Part shown: in pieces, positions 1 to 6,517 of the stretch
Numbering within the stretch: the stretch's first letter is position 1
Layout: each line of letters opens with the position of its first letter
NCBI GenBank assembly: GCA_947168395.1
Contig: CAMVLT010000003.1
Location: 124,001-188,000, forward strand
Length of the DNA stretch: 64,000 bases
Source: an uncultured Prevotellaceae bacterium
Lineage (GTDB): Bacteria > Bacteroidota > Bacteroidia > Bacteroidales > Bacteroidaceae
Direction: 5' to 3'
Notes under the pieces: generated by a model
The model's input: only the letters and a program-made list of their open reading frames with translations
Database searches by the model: none
What the model was told of the DNA's origin: nothing
Made by a program: the position numbers and the translations under genes

Positions 1-600
1 CACATCGGAAGCCAGATTCTCGACATGGGCGACTTCCAGGCACTCTGCAACCGCATCAACGAACTGCAGGACGAACTGGAACGCCATCGCATCCGCCTGG
101 AGCACATTAACGTAGGCGGCGGACTCGGCGTGGACTACGAGCACCCCAACCGCCTGCCCATACCCGACTTCAAGGCTTACTTCGACACGTATGCCAAGAA
201 GCTAAAACTGCGTCCCGGCCAGTCGCTGCACTTCGAGCTGGGTCGTGCCGTTGTGGCACAATGCGGCTCGCTCCTCACGCGTACCTTATATATAAAGAAG
301 GGGGCTGTGAAGCAGTTTGCCATTGTCGACGCAGGTTTCACCGACCTCATACGCCCGGCACTCTATCAGGCATACCACAAAATCGAGAACATCAGCAGCG
401 ACGAAGCCACCGAATGCTACGATGTAGTAGGCCCCATCTGCGAGTCTACCGATGTCTTCGCCAAGCAGATTGACCTGAACGCTACCCATCGCGGCGACCT
501 GCTGGCCATCCGCTCGGCTGGAGCATACGGCGAAATCATGGCTTCGCAGTACAACTGCCGCCGGTTGCCCTTAGGCTATACCAGTGACGACCTGTTATGA
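1..600 (+). CDS. lysA: Diaminopimelate decarboxylase, C-terminal part (5' end outside window)
   Basis: The open frame runs in from the window edge, so the start is missing and 199 codons plus stop are visible. LysA is a PLP enzyme that decarboxylates meso-diaminopimelate to lysine. The visible part holds the glycine-rich phosphate-binding stretch (HINVGGGLGVDYEHP), the FELGRAVVAQCG segment, and near the end the CESTDVFAK motif, whose cysteine contacts substrate in this fold. AGAYGEIMASQYN close to the C terminus is the usual conserved end. The stop overlaps the ATG of rlmH (ATGA), so the two genes are probably translationally coupled. Ornithine/arginine decarboxylases of the same fold are less likely because of the DAP-type CES motif. 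Confidence 0.93.
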   Translation, partial: HIGSQILDMGDFQALCNRINELQDELERHRIRLEHINVGGGLGVDYEHPNRLPIPDFKAYFDTYAKKLKLRPGQSLHFELGRAVVAQCGSLLTRTLYIKKGAVKQFAIVDAGFTDLIRPALYQAYHKIENISSDEATECYDVVGPICESTDVFAKQIDLNATHRGDLLAIRSAGAYGEIMASQYNCRRLPLGYTSDDLL

Positions 601-1067
601 AGACGCTGCTGATTCTCGTGGGCAAGACCACCGACCGCCATTTTGCGGCCGGCATTGGTGACTATGTGGAGCGCATAGGGCACTACATGCCCTTCGAGCT
701 GGTGACCATTCCCGAGCTGAAGAACACGAAGAGCCTCACGGAGGAGCAGCAAAAATGCCTTGAAGGGGAACTGATACTAAAGCAGCTGCAACCGACCGAC
801 ACCGTTGTACTGCTTGACGAACACGGCCGCGAGCTGCGCAGCATAGAGTTTGCACGCTGGCTGGAACAGAAAAGAAATACGGCCCGCCGACTGGCTTTTG
901 TTGTCGGGGGGCCGTATGGTTTTTCGCCTGCCGTCTATGCGCGGGCCAACGAGCAACTGTCGCTGTCGAAGATGACGTTCTCGCATCAGATGATTCGGCT
1001 CATTTTCACAGAACAGATTTATCGTGCCTGTACCATTATCAAAGGTGAGCCTTATCATCACGAGTAA
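597..1067 (+). CDS. rlmH: 23S rRNA pseudouridine-1915 N3-methyltransferase RlmH
   Basis: This 156-residue protein has the usual RlmH length. It is a SPOUT-class SAM-dependent methyltransferase that modifies helix 69 of 23S rRNA in the assembled ribosome. The knotted SAM-binding region is visible as FVVGGPYGFSP near residues 100-110, followed by LSLSKMTFSHQMIRLIFTEQIYRA and the family's typical C-terminal end EPYHHE. It starts at the ATG overlapping the lysA stop. An inverted-repeat hairpin begins four bases after its stop and probably ends the transcript. Confidence 0.96.
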   Translation: MKTLLILVGKTTDRHFAAGIGDYVERIGHYMPFELVTIPELKNTKSLTEEQQKCLEGELILKQLQPTDTVVLLDEHGRELRSIEFARWLEQKRNTARRLAFVVGGPYGFSPAVYARANEQLSLSKMTFSHQMIRLIFTEQIYRACTIIKGEPYHHE

Positions 1068-1071
1068 TCGC

Positions 1072-1123
1072 AAAAACTCCTAACCTCCTAACCTAATCTC
1101 TGGAAATGCCTTTGTACAAAGGG
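1072..1123 (+). repeat. Left inverted repeat of the Rpn cassette
   Basis: This 52-bp arm starts AAAAACTCCTAACCTCC and includes CTCTGGAAATGCCTTTG. It pairs with 2254-2305. It begins four bases after the rlmH stop, so the hairpin it forms with 1130-1144 may also act as the lysA-rlmH terminator. Confidence 0.8.
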
Positions 1124-1284
1124 CTTTCGGGAGGTTAGGAGTTTGGCTGACTCCTAACCTACTCCTAACCCATCTTGTCTTCAGGCTGCCTCGCGAGGCA
1201 GATAATGTGGAAAAAAGCGTCGAAGTTTTGCAATTCTGCGAAATTATCGCTATTTTTGCACCACAATTTCAACGATATACGATT

Positions 1285-1881
1285 ATGGGAAAATATTTAG
1301 ACCCGAGAGCTGCCCTAACTTTCAAGAAGATATTCGGCGAGCACAAACACCTCCTCATTAGTCTGCTCAATGCCATGCTGCCGCTGAAAGAAGACGAGCA
1401 GGTGGAGAGCATCGAGTATTGGCCAGCCGAGAAAGTGCCCGACAGAATGCAAGCCGAAAAGGACAGTATTGTGGACGTGTGCTGCAAGGACAACAAGAAG
1501 CGTGAGTTCATCGTAGAAATGCAGATGACTTGGACAGATTCGTTCAAGAAGCGCGTGCTGCTTAACGCTTCTAAGGCATACGTGGCGCAGTCGAAAAAGG
1601 ACGATGACTATGAACTCTTGCAGCCTGTCTATGCGCTTAACTTCGTTAATGAGAATTTCATGGATGAAACAGATGACTACTATCACTATTTCCACCTCGT
1701 CCACGACAAGTACACCGAACAGGTGATTGACGGCCTGCACCTCATCTTTGTGGAACTGAAGAAGTTCAAGCCACAAACTTTCAGCGAAAAAAAATGCAGG
1801 TACTATGGCTCCGCTTCCTCACCGAAATCAACGACGAAACACGCGAAGTACCCATCGAATTGCTGGAGAATGCCGAAGTGA
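1285..1881 (+). CDS. Rpn-family PD-(D/E)XK nuclease, N-terminal (catalytic) frame of a split gene
   Basis: The ORF track starts at 1207, but the family start MGKYLDPRAALTFKKIFG is the ATG at 1285. Catalytic-type residues follow: D64 in SIVDVCCKD and E78-x-Q80 in FIVEMQ, the D...ExQ signature of Rpn/PDDEXK_2 proteins. Homology stops at FSEKK near 1793. The remaining codons to 1881 are out of frame with the rest of the protein, which continues in the -1 frame as the ORF at 1794-2177. Joined, the product is about 297 residues, a normal Rpn length. The junction is an A8 run at 1787-1794, so a recent indel, a sequencing error, programmed slippage or genuine two-protein use are all possible. Confidence 0.8.
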   Translation: MGKYLDPRAALTFKKIFGEHKHLLISLLNAMLPLKEDEQVESIEYWPAEKVPDRMQAEKDSIVDVCCKDNKKREFIVEMQMTWTDSFKKRVLLNASKAYVAQSKKDDDYELLQPVYALNFVNENFMDETDDYYHYFHLVHDKYTEQVIDGLHLIFVELKKFKPQTFSEKKCRYYGSASSPKSTTKHAKYPSNCWRMPK

Positions 1882-2177
1882 GCGAAGCCCTTGAAATCGT
1901 GGAACGTGCAGCTTTCAACGATGGTGAGATGCGAGCCTACGACAAGTTCTGGGACAACGTGAGTATCCAAAAAACATTAGACAATGCGCGCAAACGAGAG
2001 ATTAATGCGGTTAAACGGGAAGCAGAGAAAGCAATAGCAGATGCAAAAGAAGAAGCAAAATCATTGTTGAAGCAGAAGGACATTGATACCGCCCGTAAAC
2101 TGAAGGCAATCAACATTCCCACTACGAAGATTGCAGAAATAACTGGTCTCACCATCGAACAAATCGAAGCCCTATAA
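1794..2177 (+). CDS. C-terminal domain of the Rpn protein, separate frame with its own ATG
   Basis: This 127-residue frame begins MQVLWLRFLTEIND, exactly where the upstream frame loses family similarity. It continues with a long, charged, probably helical region rich in Lys/Glu/Ala (residues about 55-100) and ends TGLTIEQIEAL, a typical Rpn C terminus with a helix-turn-helix-like tail. The ATG overlaps the last A of the A8 run. In E. coli, Rpn C-terminal domains are reported to be made separately from inside the gene as small antitoxins, so this frame may be an independent product. Alternatively it is joined to the upstream frame by -1 slippage, or the gene is simply broken. Confidence 0.7.
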   Translation: MQVLWLRFLTEINDETREVPIELLENAEVSEALEIVERAAFNDGEMRAYDKFWDNVSIQKTLDNARKREINAVKREAEKAIADAKEEAKSLLKQKDIDTARKLKAINIPTTKIAEITGLTIEQIEAL

Positions 2178-2253
2178 GTCACGAAGTCAGTTCTGGGTTA
2201 GGAGTTGGTTAGGAGTTGGTTAGGAGTTGCGGACACTCCTAACCTGCTGAAAC

Positions 2254-2305
2254 CCCTTTCTACAAAGGCATTTCCAGAGATTAGGTTAGGAGGTTAGGAG
2301 TTTTT
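2254..2305 (-). repeat. Right inverted repeat of the Rpn cassette
   Basis: This is the reverse complement of 1072-1123 with one substitution (CTTTCTAC here against CTTTGTAC). It lies about 75 bases after the stop of the second Rpn frame. Confidence 0.8.
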
Positions 2306-2382
2306 TCGAAATCCATTTTCACTTCCGCATACTTATTCAGTTTTTGCATAAACATGCACTCCCCCACCCCCACCCGACTTTC

Positions 2383-2440
2383 CCTACGGTAAACCCGGAG
2401 TTTACCCTACCCAAACCCAGGGTTTACCCTACCCAAACTC
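2383..2440. repeat. TTTACCCTACC-family dispersed repeat, locus A
   Basis: It contains TACGGTAAAC, then two copies of GTTTACCCTACCCAAAC about 25 bp apart. The same units recur at 25662-25726, 45882-45978 and 62262-62325. The pair TGCATAAACATGCA flanks this copy on both sides. Confidence 0.7.
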
Positions 2441-2501
2441 CCCCACCGCCCCGTCCAATCTGGAAGTGCATAAACATGCAAATGAAAATAATGACTGAAA
2501 G

Positions 2502-2533
2502 TTTGGAACTTTCGGCTTTTTTGATTAACTTTG
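2502..2533 (+). promoter_or_regulatory. Orphan Bacteroidota-type promoter
   Basis: TTTG at 2502-2505 and TAACTTTG at 2526-2533 are separated by 20 bases, a full match to the phylum's -33/-7 consensus. Only short frames follow before the convergent toxin gene. It may drive a small RNA, or be what is left of a lost gene. Confidence 0.5.
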
Positions 2534-2669
2534 CCAACGTAAAAGAAACATTCTATCATGCAGGGGCGGTTCGTGTGATCATTTCTAATCGGACTGATGG
2601 GAGCAATAGGGAGAACGTCAGAATAAACCTGAAATGAAAGATCAAAGGATGATGTCGAGCACTAAAACG

Positions 2670-2951
2670 TCACTTGTCATCATAATGGCCGTAGGCTCTC
2701 AGCACGAGCACCAATACTGCATCGTCGAAGATGTGGTAAACCAACCTGTGCTTCTTGGAGATTCGCCTGCTCCATCGACCTTGGGGCTCTCCTTTCAAGG
2801 GCTCGGGGTGACCAGTGCCAGTTTTGGGATGTTCCATCAGTTCAATAAGCATCTGTGTCATTTTCTGGAAAGCCTTTGGCTCATTGTGCTTCAGTTGCTG
2901 CATGTGCAACTTTGCCTCGTCAGTGTAATCAAGTCGATACATGATAATCAA
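2670..2951 (-). CDS. Txe/YoeB-family mRNA interferase toxin
   Basis: This 93-residue protein is of the RelE superfamily, YoeB/Txe branch, which cuts mRNA in the ribosomal A site. The YoeB catalytic set is present with a constant offset: E50 in GHPEPLKG, R69 in KKHRLVY, and H89-Y90 in the C-terminal AYGHYDDK. The family hallmark GRWSRRI is also present. The start ATG at 2951 overlaps the antitoxin stop at 2948, and the ATG three codons later (2942) is a possible alternative. It is the second gene of the pair and is expected to be neutralised by the upstream product. Confidence 0.9.
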   Translation of the reverse strand: MIIMYRLDYTDEAKLHMQQLKHNEPKAFQKMTQMLIELMEHPKTGTGHPEPLKGEPQGRWSRRISKKHRLVYHIFDDAVLVLVLRAYGHYDDK

Positions 2952-3196
2952 AGGCTACTGAGAAAATGGTTTAACTCCTCTACTGAGTTGATGCGATGTG
3001 TTTTGCCCTGGCGGTACTCTTCTTCGCCTTTGTCAAGACTGGCAAAGAATTCCTCCTTGGAAATCAGCGTGGGGTCTTCCTGCTTTTCGGCAACGAGCTT
3101 GCGCAGATATTTTGCCACACGCTTCAGCATGCTTTCATCCTCGGCAAGAGTGCCAAGGTTGCGGAGTATCTCGGCATTTAACTGTACGGCTGTCAT
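2948..3196 (-). CDS. Antitoxin of the YoeB-like module
   Basis: This 82-residue, charged, mostly helical protein is encoded directly before the toxin with a 4-base overlap, the classical type II order. I recognise no named antitoxin family with certainty (not an obvious Phd/YefM). The N-terminal MTAVQLNAEILRNLG and the middle RVAKYLRKLVAEK match the short antitoxins commonly found beside Txe/YoeB toxins in Bacteroidota. The C-terminal half (KTHRINSVEELNHFLSSL) would be the toxin-binding part. A promoter-like TAACTTTG lies 23 bases upstream, so autoregulation is plausible. Confidence 0.8.
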   Translation of the reverse strand: MTAVQLNAEILRNLGTLAEDESMLKRVAKYLRKLVAEKQEDPTLISKEEFFASLDKGEEEYRQGKTHRINSVEELNHFLSSL

Positions 3197-3218
3197 AACT
3201 TCAATTTTTTTTCCACTG

Positions 3219-3249
3219 CAAAGTTAAGCATAAATTCCGAAATAACAAG
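3219..3249 (-). promoter_or_regulatory. Promoter of the toxin-antitoxin pair
   Basis: On the minus strand, CTTG (3249-3246) and TAACTTTG (3226-3219) are 19 bases apart. The antitoxin ATG is about 23 bases downstream. Confidence 0.6.
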
Positions 3250-3421
3250 TAAATGATCATAAAAAAGCTACGAACGACTATAAAATCATAGTAGAACAGA
3301 AAAACCAGACGGTGGCGGCGCACTACGAGGTGGAGCCCAAGCCGGCTGAGGTAAACATCGGGCATGGGTATTTGACTCAATGGAATGCAGGGTTCATAGA
3401 CAACGAAGAGCGCAAGCCTTG
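3246..3421 (+). pseudogene. Possible C-terminal gene remnant, unrecognised
   Basis: There is an open plus-strand frame of about 58 codons without a start codon. It has coding-like composition in its last 40 residues (TVAAHYEVEPKPAEVN, then GYLTQWNAGFIDNEERKP) and a stop at the base of a hairpin. It sits between two minus-strand genes. I cannot name the family, and it could be chance. Confidence 0.3.
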
Positions 3422-3434
3422 ACTTGCGCTCTTC
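3405..3434. terminator. Hairpin terminator after the zinc peptidase gene
   Basis: A perfect 12-bp stem (GAAGAGCGCAAG with its complement) around a 6-base loop lies 20 bases beyond the peptidase stop. There is no long U run, as is common in this phylum. Confidence 0.7.
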
Positions 3435-3454
3435 ATTTGAATATATGTTCAACG

Positions 3455-4327
3455 TTACAGGTCGTTGTAGTTCTGGACGCTGAAGGTTGTCGTCCGCATG
3501 TCGCCCGTCTCGTAGCCACGCTTCAGCCAACGCTTGCGCTGGTCGCTGGTGCCGTGGGTGAACGATTCAGGCGTGGCACGTCCCTGAGCCTTCTTCTGCA
3601 GCCAGTCGTCGCCGATGGCCTTGGCCAGTTCCAGACCCTTCTCCAGGTCGCCATACTCCATTGAGCCGAACATCTCGTTGTCGTAGTGAGCCCACACGCC
3701 GGCATAGTAGTCGGCCAGCAGTTCCAGGCGCACGCTGATTTGGTTGGCACGCACCTTGTCGGTCTGACTCATGGCCTGATGAGCCTGGTTGAGCGTCCCC
3801 AACAGATACTCCACGTGGTGGCCTATCTCGTGGGCAATGACGTAGGCATAGGCGAAGTCGCCACCCTCAACACCCAATTGACGCTTCATCTGCGTGAAGA
3901 ACGACAGGTCGACATACAATTTCTGGTCACCCGAACAGTAGAAAGGACCCACGGCAGCCGTAGCCGAGCCACAAGCTGACTGAACCTGATTGGTGAACAG
4001 CACCAGCGTGGGCGACGTGTAGGTACGCCCCATCTGCTTGAACACCTCCGTCCAGACATCCTCCGTGCCGGCCAGAATCTGGCTCGACAGCTTGGCCAGT
4101 TGCTGTTCCTCCTCGGTGAACTCCTGTTCGTTCACCGTCTCGGTCTTCTGCGACATTTGTTCCTGTACTCCCTGTACAACAGCCTGCATAGGGTCGCCAC
4201 CACTCATATAGGCAAAGATGGCAGCAATGATAATACCTGCGATACCGCCAATACCGGCTTTTGCACCTCCGCTCAAACCGCGACGATCTTCGACGTTCGA
4301 GCTTTCTCTTCTTCCGCTTAACTTCAT
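3455..4327 (-). CDS. YpfJ-like neutral zinc metallopeptidase
   Basis: This 290-residue protein of the putative neutral zinc metallopeptidase family (PF04228) has a short cytoplasmic N terminus with a Gly-rich linker and one membrane helix (about residues 24-41). A large outer-face domain carries HEIGHH at 166-171, the zinc-binding HExxH. Further conserved parts are SACGSATAAVGPFYC and LELLADYYAGVWAH, the latter supplying the downstream acidic ligand. The substrate is unknown. It has its own promoter, divergent from serS, and a strong hairpin after the stop, so it is probably monocistronic. Confidence 0.9.
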   Translation of the reverse strand: MKLSGRRESSNVEDRRGLSGGAKAGIGGIAGIIIAAIFAYMSGGDPMQAVVQGVQEQMSQKTETVNEQEFTEEEQQLAKLSSQILAGTEDVWTEVFKQMGRTYTSPTLVLFTNQVQSACGSATAAVGPFYCSGDQKLYVDLSFFTQMKRQLGVEGGDFAYAYVIAHEIGHHVEYLLGTLNQAHQAMSQTDKVRANQISVRLELLADYYAGVWAHYDNEMFGSMEYGDLEKGLELAKAIGDDWLQKKAQGRATPESFTHGTSDQRKRWLKRGYETGDMRTTTFSVQNYNDL

Positions 4328-4360
4328 TGTTTTATTTGTTTAATTAGGTTTTTCTGCATG

Positions 4361-4392
4361 CAAAGTTAAGAAAAAAAATATAAAATGACAAA
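4361..4392 (-). promoter_or_regulatory. Promoter of the zinc peptidase gene
   Basis: Minus-strand TTTG (4392-4389) and TAACTTTG (4368-4361) are exactly 20 bases apart. It is divergent from, and partly interleaved with, the serS promoter region. Confidence 0.8.
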
Positions 4393-4407
4393 TTCGCACA
4401 CATTTTC

Positions 4408-4438
4408 TTTGCTGTTCGCCTGCTTTTTTGTATTTTTG
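4408..4438 (+). promoter_or_regulatory. serS promoter
   Basis: TTTG at 4408-4411, 19 bases, then TATTTTTG at 4431-4438 is a full match to the Bacteroidota sigma-70-type consensus. The A/T-rich leader holds three copies of a TAAATAGTAA-like unit before the ATG at 4491. Confidence 0.85.
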
Positions 4439-4490
4439 CAGTCAAATTGTAAATAGTAAATAGTAAATTTGTAAATAGTAATTTGTCTTT

Positions 4491-5810
4491 ATGTTAACAC
4501 TCAAACTCATCAGCGAGGAAACTGAACGTGTGGTTCGTGGCCTCGAAAAGAAGCACTTCAAAGGTGCTCGTGAGGCAATTGAACAAGTGCTGGCCGTCGA
4601 CAAGCGTCGTCGCGAAGCCCAGCAGCAGTTGGATAGCAACCTGAACGAAGCAAAGAAGCTGGCTGCTCAGATTGGTGCCCTTATGAAAGAAGGAAAAAAG
4701 GACGAAGCCAACGCCATCAAGGAGTCGGTATCGAAAATGAAGGAAACCAACAAGCAGTTGGAGGAAACTATGAACCAGGCTCAGGAGGAGATGACCACCC
4801 TGCTCTGCCAGATTCCGAATATCCCTTACGACGAAGTGCCAGAGGGTACTGCCGCCGAGGACAACCGTGTGGTGAAGTCGAACCTGAAGGAATGCACGGC
4901 TGACGACACCGTCGGCAACTGGGATGTCAATCCGCAGTTGGGTATCGAGAATCCCCTTCCCCACTGGGAACTGGCCAAGAAGTACAACCTCATCGACTTC
5001 GACCTGGGTGTGAAGATTACGGGTGCAGGCTTCCCTGTCTACATCGGCAAGGGTGCCCAACTGCAGCGTGCCCTCATCAACTTCTTTCTGGCCGAGGCTG
5101 CCAAGAGCGGTTACACGGAGATAATGCCGCCCACGGTGGTCAACGCCGCCTCGGGCTACGGCACAGGCCAGCTCCCCGACAAGGAGGGCCAAATGTACCA
5201 CTGCGAGGTGGACGACTTCTATCTCATCCCCACCGCCGAGGTTCCTGTGACCAACATCTACCGCGACGTCATTCTCGACGAGGCCCAGCTGCCTATCAAG
5301 AACTGCGCCTATACTGAGTGTTTCCGTCGCGAGGCAGGCAGCTACGGCAAGGACGTTCGTGGTCTGAACCGCCTGCACGAGTTCTCGAAGATTGAGATTG
5401 TCCGCATCGACAAGCCCGAACACTCGAAGGAGAGCCACCGTGAAATGTTGGAGCACGTCGAGGGGCTGCTCAAGAAGTTAGAGCTTCCCTACCGTATTTT
5501 GCTGTTATGCGGTGGTGACCAGAGCTTTACCAGTGCTATCTGCTACGACTTCGAAGTCTACTCCGAAGCTCAAGGCCGCTGGCTCGAGGTATCATCAGTC
5601 AGCAACTTCGACACCTACCAGGCTAACCGTCTGAAGTGCCGCTTCCGCAATGCCGAGACCAAAAAGCCCGAGCTCTGCCACACCCTGAACGGCTCTGCTC
5701 TTGCCCTTCCTCGCATCGTTGCAGCACTCTTGGAGAACAACCAGACGCCCGAAGGCATCCGTATACCCAAAGCCCTCGTGCCCTACACTGGTTTCGAGAT
5801 TATCGACTAA
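4491..5810 (+). CDS. serS: Seryl-tRNA synthetase
   Basis: This 439-residue class II synthetase charges tRNA-Ser. The first ~110 residues form the expected long antiparallel coiled-coil arm (lysine/glutamate rich, with KKLAAQIGALMKEGKKDEA). The catalytic core follows: motif 2 as FRREAGSYGKDVRGLNRLHEF, the serine pocket segment LEVSSVSNFDTYQANR, and motif 3 as NGSALALPRIVAALLENNQ near the end. The ATG at 4491 gives the typical family start MLTLKLI. It is transcribed from its own promoter. The cytidylate-kinase-like gene follows after 24 bases and may share the transcript. Confidence 0.97.
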   Translation: MLTLKLISEETERVVRGLEKKHFKGAREAIEQVLAVDKRRREAQQQLDSNLNEAKKLAAQIGALMKEGKKDEANAIKESVSKMKETNKQLEETMNQAQEEMTTLLCQIPNIPYDEVPEGTAAEDNRVVKSNLKECTADDTVGNWDVNPQLGIENPLPHWELAKKYNLIDFDLGVKITGAGFPVYIGKGAQLQRALINFFLAEAAKSGYTEIMPPTVVNAASGYGTGQLPDKEGQMYHCEVDDFYLIPTAEVPVTNIYRDVILDEAQLPIKNCAYTECFRREAGSYGKDVRGLNRLHEFSKIEIVRIDKPEHSKESHREMLEHVEGLLKKLELPYRILLLCGGDQSFTSAICYDFEVYSEAQGRWLEVSSVSNFDTYQANRLKCRFRNAETKKPELCHTLNGSALALPRIVAALLENNQTPEGIRIPKALVPYTGFEIID

Positions 5811-5834
5811 CAATAACATAAAAAACGAATAAGT

Positions 5835-6479
5835 ATGGACAAAAATCAGAAATTCGTTATCACGATCAATCGTGAACTGGGAAGCGGTGGACGCACAGTC
5901 GGCAAAAAGCTGGCCGAGAAGCTGAACGTTCCTTATTATGACAAGTTGCTCATCCAGTCGTTGCAGGAAAAGTATAAGCTTAGCGTCGAAGATATTGAGA
6001 AGGAAAAGGGCAAAAAGCACCAGTGGCTGGACGACCTGAAAAAAGCTTTCGTGGCAATCAATCAGAATAAGGACGAACTCTGGTACTACCAGATGGTCAA
6101 CGGCGAGGCAGGCGATATGGTGACGAGCGAGGAAATGTTCAAGGTGGAGCAGGAAATCCTGAAGGAGGCTGCCGAGGAGCAGTCGTGCGTCGTGGCCGGC
6201 CGTTCAGGTTTTTATGTGTTCGCCAACCATCCCAACCATCTGAGCATCATGATTCAGGCACCGATGGAACAGCGCATAGCGCGTGTCATGAAGAAGCAGG
6301 GTCTGGACTATGAGGAAGCCAAGAAGGCCATCAAGAACGTCGACAAGATGCGCGAGAACTATGTGACTAAGTACACAGGCTCCTCACGCTACGATACCCG
6401 CAACTACGACCTCGTAATCTCCATGAACGGAAAGACTGAGGACGAAGTGGTAGAGATGATTCTTAGCTACATCAGATAA
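5835..6479 (+). CDS. Cytidylate kinase-like family protein
   Basis: The 214-residue P-loop protein starts FVITINRELGSGGRTVGKKLAEKL, where ELGSGGRTVGK takes the Walker A position, as in the AAA_26 / cytidylate-kinase-like family (PF13189). CVVAGRSGFYVF and RVMKKQGLDYEEAKKAIK resemble the core and lid of nucleoside monophosphate kinases. True CMP kinases (Cmk) are a different family, so the substrate should be treated as unknown. It lies between serS and the fused oxidoreductase, all on the same strand with short gaps. Confidence 0.85.
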   Translation: MDKNQKFVITINRELGSGGRTVGKKLAEKLNVPYYDKLLIQSLQEKYKLSVEDIEKEKGKKHQWLDDLKKAFVAINQNKDELWYYQMVNGEAGDMVTSEEMFKVEQEILKEAAEEQSCVVAGRSGFYVFANHPNHLSIMIQAPMEQRIARVMKKQGLDYEEAKKAIKNVDKMRENYVTKYTGSSRYDTRNYDLVISMNGKTEDEVVEMILSYIR

Positions 6480-6517
6480 GACCATCCTTACCATAATTGA
6501 TACCAACAAATACAGTT

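Larger units (their letters stand above)
1072..2305. mobile_element. Candidate mobile cassette: Rpn gene between 52-bp inverted repeats
   Basis: The segment 1072-1123 is repeated in reverse complement at 2254-2305 with one mismatch by eye. The only gene between them is a split Rpn/PDDEXK_2-family gene. Each end also folds on itself: a 15-bp stem at 1074-1088/1130-1144 and a 10-bp stem at 2235-2244/2292-2301. The right end adds three direct copies of GGTTAGGAGTT near 2197-2230. No target-site duplication is evident. The Rpn family is known for recombination-promoting nucleases often annotated as putative transposases. That this unit moves is inference. Confidence 0.6.
2310..2640. other. Intergenic stretch with repeat units and an orphan promoter-like site
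   Basis: No recognisable gene is present. The ORF-track entry 2344-2637 is low-complexity (proline-rich) and reads through repeats, so I do not call it. The stretch holds TTTACCCTACC-type repeats at about 2383-2440, two exact copies of TGCATAAACATGCA at 2345-2358 and 2467-2480, and a plus-strand promoter-like pair at 2502-2533 with no gene behind it before the convergent toxin gene. Confidence 0.6.

Noticed and set aside
1207-1284. Upstream extension of the Rpn frame
   Set aside because: Its 26 residues have no family similarity and the conserved start MGKYLDP is at 1285.
2344-2637. 97-residue ORF in the gap after the Rpn cassette
   Set aside because: It is proline-rich translation of TTTACCC repeats and crosses a promoter; there is no coding signal.
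4494-5456. 320-residue minus-strand ORF
   Set aside because: It is antisense to serS with no recognisable domain.
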